Part shown: positions 62,382-64,000 of the stretch, in pieces
How the letters are laid out: the number at the start of each line of letters is the position of its first letter
How positions within the stretch are numbered: position 1 is the first letter of the stretch
NCBI GenBank assembly: GCA_005885555.1
Contig: VAWN01000030.1
Coordinates: forward strand, 1-64,000
DNA: 64,000 bases
Reading direction: 5' to 3'
From: Actinomycetota bacterium
GTDB lineage: Bacteria; Actinomycetota; Actinomycetes; Mycobacteriales; Micromonosporaceae
Translations under genes and position numbers: made by a program
Notes under the pieces: generated by a model
Told to the model about the DNA's origin: nothing
The model's database searches: none
The model's input: only the letters and a program-made list of their open reading frames with translations

Positions 62382-62421
62382 GCGGCGGGACAGCGGCAGC
62401 GCGATCCGTCCGGTACCGATG
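62382..62421 (-). repeat. 40-bp direct repeat, inserted copy
   Basis: Identical over 40 bp to 62693-62732, where it encodes IGTGRIALPLSRR of methyltransferase motif I. Same orientation, 311 bp apart. Here it sits at the deletion junction. Confidence 0.95.
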
Positions 62422-62692
62422 GCAGCCGGCGCAGGTCCGGCACGCCGACCTCGATGACGAAGCAGCCGCCCGGTACCAGGTGCGCCGCGGCGTTGCGGAA
62501 GCAGGCCACCTGGGCCGCCTGCGTGGTCAGGTTCATGATCGTGTTGAAGACCAGGTAGGCGACGGAGAACCCGCCGTCCACCCGGGTCGTCGCGAAGTCG
62601 CCGATGGTCACGCCGATCGCGTCGCCGCCGGGCTTGGCGCGCAGTCGGGCGACCATCGCGCGGGACAGGTCGATGCCGTGCACCGGCACGCC

Positions 62693-62732
62693 GCGGCGGG
62701 ACAGCGGCAGCGCGATCCGTCCGGTACCGATG
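62693..62732 (-). repeat. 40-bp direct repeat, source copy
   Basis: Part of the intact 5' half of the methyltransferase gene (motif I). It is the presumed template of the copy at 62382-62421. Confidence 0.9.
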
Positions 62733-62900
62733 CCGAACTCCAGAGCCCGCCCACCGCCGGCCAGTTCGGCGAGCAGGTCGACCGCCGGCTCGACGGCGGC
62801 CGGCTCGAACATCTCCGCGGACGTCTGGTCGTACCGCGCCGCAACGCTTTCCCCGAAGTACCCGTCGTCCACGGCGGTGACGGTACCGCAGACTGACCCC

Positions 62901-63668
62901 ATGACCCGACAACTGCGGCTGTGCGTGACCGCACCCGACTACGACACCGCGCTGCGCTTCTACCGCGACGTTCTCGGCCTGACCGAGAGCGGCTCCTACA
63001 CCTCGCCCGCGGGTGACCGGGTGACGATCCTCGACGCCGGTACCGCGACGCTGGAGCTGGCCGAGCCCGGCTATGCGGCGTACATCGACGAGGTCGAGGT
63101 GGGCAGGCGGGTCGCGGGACCGGTCCGGGTGGCGTTCGAGGTCGACGACTGCCGGGCGGTGACCGACCGCCTCGCCGCGGCGGGTGCGGAGATCATCGCG
63201 CCGCCGACCGGTACGCCGTGGGAATCGCTCAACAGCCGGCTCTCCGGACCGGCCGGGCTGCAACTGACCGTCTTCGCCGAGCTGGCGCCGCGCGGTGGCG
63301 CGCCGGTCGAGGTGATCGGGCCGGACCGGCTCACCGACGCCGACCCGACGCCGGGGATGCACCGGCAGCAGGCGATCGGGGTACCGGGACTGTGGGCGGG
63401 ACTGGTGCACACCGAACCCGGCGCGACGTCGGGCTGGCACCACCACGGCGACCACGAGACGAGCCTGTACGTGGTGAGCGGGGCGATGCGGCTGGAATTC
63501 GGGCCGGGCGGCGGGTCGGTCGTCGACGCCGGGCCGGGCGATTTCATCCACGTACCGGCGCACACGGTGCACCGCGAGTCCAACCCGACCGGGCAGCGCG
63601 CGACCGCCGTCATCGCGCGCGCCGGCGCCGGGGTACCCACCGTCAACGTCGACGGGCCGGCCGGCTGA
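62901..63668 (+). CDS. VOC-cupin fusion protein
   Basis: A 255-residue two-domain protein. Residues 1-125 form a glyoxalase/VOC unit (LRLCVTAPDYDTALRFYRDVLGL, ATLELAEPGYAAYIDEVE, LSGPAGLQLTVFAEL). Residues 140-245 form a cupin_2 unit with the metal site GWHHHGDHETSLYVVSG and DAGPGDFIHVPAHTVHRESNP. Both domains usually bind metal; the fusion suggests a small-molecule dioxygenase/isomerase or sensor, but no substrate is evident. The ATG lies back to back with the broken methyltransferase start. Its 3' end overlaps the DUF2809 gene by 26 bp. Confidence 0.85.
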   Translation: MTRQLRLCVTAPDYDTALRFYRDVLGLTESGSYTSPAGDRVTILDAGTATLELAEPGYAAYIDEVEVGRRVAGPVRVAFEVDDCRAVTDRLAAAGAEIIAPPTGTPWESLNSRLSGPAGLQLTVFAELAPRGGAPVEVIGPDRLTDADPTPGMHRQQAIGVPGLWAGLVHTEPGATSGWHHHGDHETSLYVVSGAMRLEFGPGGGSVVDAGPGDFIHVPAHTVHRESNPTGQRATAVIARAGAGVPTVNVDGPAG

Positions 63669-64000
63669 CCACGGCGAGGTGCAGCGCCAGCAACGGTGCG
63701 ATGCCGACCGCGTACCAGAACAGGTCGGCGCGGTGGAACGTGGTACCGAAGACCATCCGCAGCAGCGTCCCGTGTGCGGACAGCGCCGCCGGTACCGCAG
63801 TGAGTTGCGCGAACTCGATCGCCCAGCACAGTCCGAGGGCGACCGCCCCGGCCACCAGCGGCCTGGCCCGCGGCGCGACGAACACCACGATCGCGTAGAC
63901 CATGGCGGCGTACAGCGCATCACCGGCGTTCTTCGCGACAGTGCCGCCGGTCCACGACCGTACCGTCACGCCGGCCACCAGGATGACCGCACCGGCGACG
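63643..64000 (-). CDS. DUF2809 family membrane protein (5' end outside window)
   Basis: At least 118 residues of a small membrane protein. The conserved block KNAGDALYAAMVYAIVVFV, LGLCWAIEFAQLT and DLFWYAVGIAPLLALHLAVV identifies DUF2809, a four-helix family of unknown role. The reading frame stays open to the window edge, so the start lies beyond 64000; internal GTG or ATG codons are not convincing. Confidence 0.8.
   Translation of the reverse strand, partial: VAGAVILVAGVTVRSWTGGTVAKNAGDALYAAMVYAIVVFVAPRARPLVAGAVALGLCWAIEFAQLTAVPAALSAHGTLLRMVFGTTFHRADLFWYAVGIAPLLALHLAVVSRPARRR

Larger units (their letters stand above)
62349..62872 (-). pseudogene. SAM-dependent methyltransferase, internally deleted with a templated insertion
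   Basis: The first about 145 residues are a normal class I methyltransferase: GGGRALEFGIGTGRIALPL (motif I), GVPVHGIDLSRAMVARL, GGFSVAYLVFNTIMNL and LVPGGCFVIEVGVPDLRRLP. The expected next about 80 residues are absent. A 40-bp copy of the motif I coding segment (62382-62421) follows, then, in another frame, the family C-terminus RHVSVWDKPS and a stop at 62349. The product cannot fold normally. GTG 62872 is the likely original start, with TACCGT 7 nt upstream; the longer ATG 62902 overlaps the divergent gene. Confidence 0.82.

Overview
The window is high-GC (about 72%) DNA from an actinomycete, most probably a member of the Micromonosporaceae (Actinocatenispora/Actinoplanes-like). This rests on codon use, many GTG starts, DUF6098- and DUF6401-like proteins, STAS/HATPase regulators, an F420-type nitroreductase homologue and the style of the intergenic repeats. 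It reads as ordinary chromosome: no phage, insertion sequence, CRISPR array, rRNA or tRNA gene was seen. The lineage is an inference; no marker gene fixes it.

Layout. 1-7.7 kb: 5' part of citrate synthase (its C-terminus lies outside the window), an amidase overlapping its start, RidA plus a D-serine-dehydratase-like PLP enzyme separated by a 96-bp tandem repeat, a SRPBCC protein, an ABC-2 exporter pair, a deazaflavin-type nitroreductase. 7.9-13.6 kb: secreted polysaccharide lyase, a broken GH28-like pectinase, and a fucosidase-like enzyme with CBMs. 13.6-17.3 kb: hydrolase, ornithine-cyclodeaminase-like enzyme, a STAS plus STAS-HATPase pair, two small conserved hypotheticals. 17.4-23.6 kb: GH59 galactocerebrosidase homologue, B12-binding radical SAM protein, cupin, GH79-like glycosidase. 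23.7-31.5 kb: DUF4032 kinase-like protein, TPR membrane protein with an odd 5' end, PucR regulator, VOC protein, beta-carbonic anhydrase, an operator-controlled hydrolase, and DNA polymerase IV with a LexA box. 31.6-40.2 kb: small membrane and secreted proteins, DksA-type zinc finger protein, HtrA-like protease, rhomboid protease, GH27 alpha-galactosidase, Rieske protein, solute-binding/VWA protein, TauE exporter, VOC protein. 40.2-51.4 kb: a decayed gene, SDR plus acyl-CoA synthetase operon, ahcY behind an SAH riboswitch, and a three-gene redox operon (GltD-like flavoprotein, pyruvate:ferredoxin oxidoreductase, dihydroorotate-dehydrogenase-like protein). 51.4-64 kb: M1 peptidase, GH3 glycosidase, Eis-type acetyltransferase, Hsp70-like membrane protein, DUF1062 protein, aldo/keto reductase, lipoprotein, secreted EEP hydrolase, a methyltransferase broken by a templated insertion, a VOC-cupin fusion, and the start of a DUF2809 protein.

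How it works together. The lifestyle signal is a saprophyte secreting enzymes against plant and host glycans (GH27, GH28, GH29-like, GH59, GH79, GH3, a polysaccharide lyase). These are scattered as single genes, each with its own promoter and palindromic operator-like site, rather than forming a locus. Many non-secreted genes appear to be leaderless: a TANNNT -10 box sits 6-7 nt before the start codon. The strongest regulatory element is the SAH riboswitch before ahcY.

The most unusual signals are at the oligonucleotide level. GGTACC is greatly over-represented. Two longer palindromes, GTCCACWGTGGAC and CCTTGCNNNGCAAGG-like, recur inside unrelated genes in a constant codon phase and force rare codons. 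A 48-bp palindromic element occurs twice. Several genes are decayed, one with a 40-bp templated insertion copied from its own 5' half.
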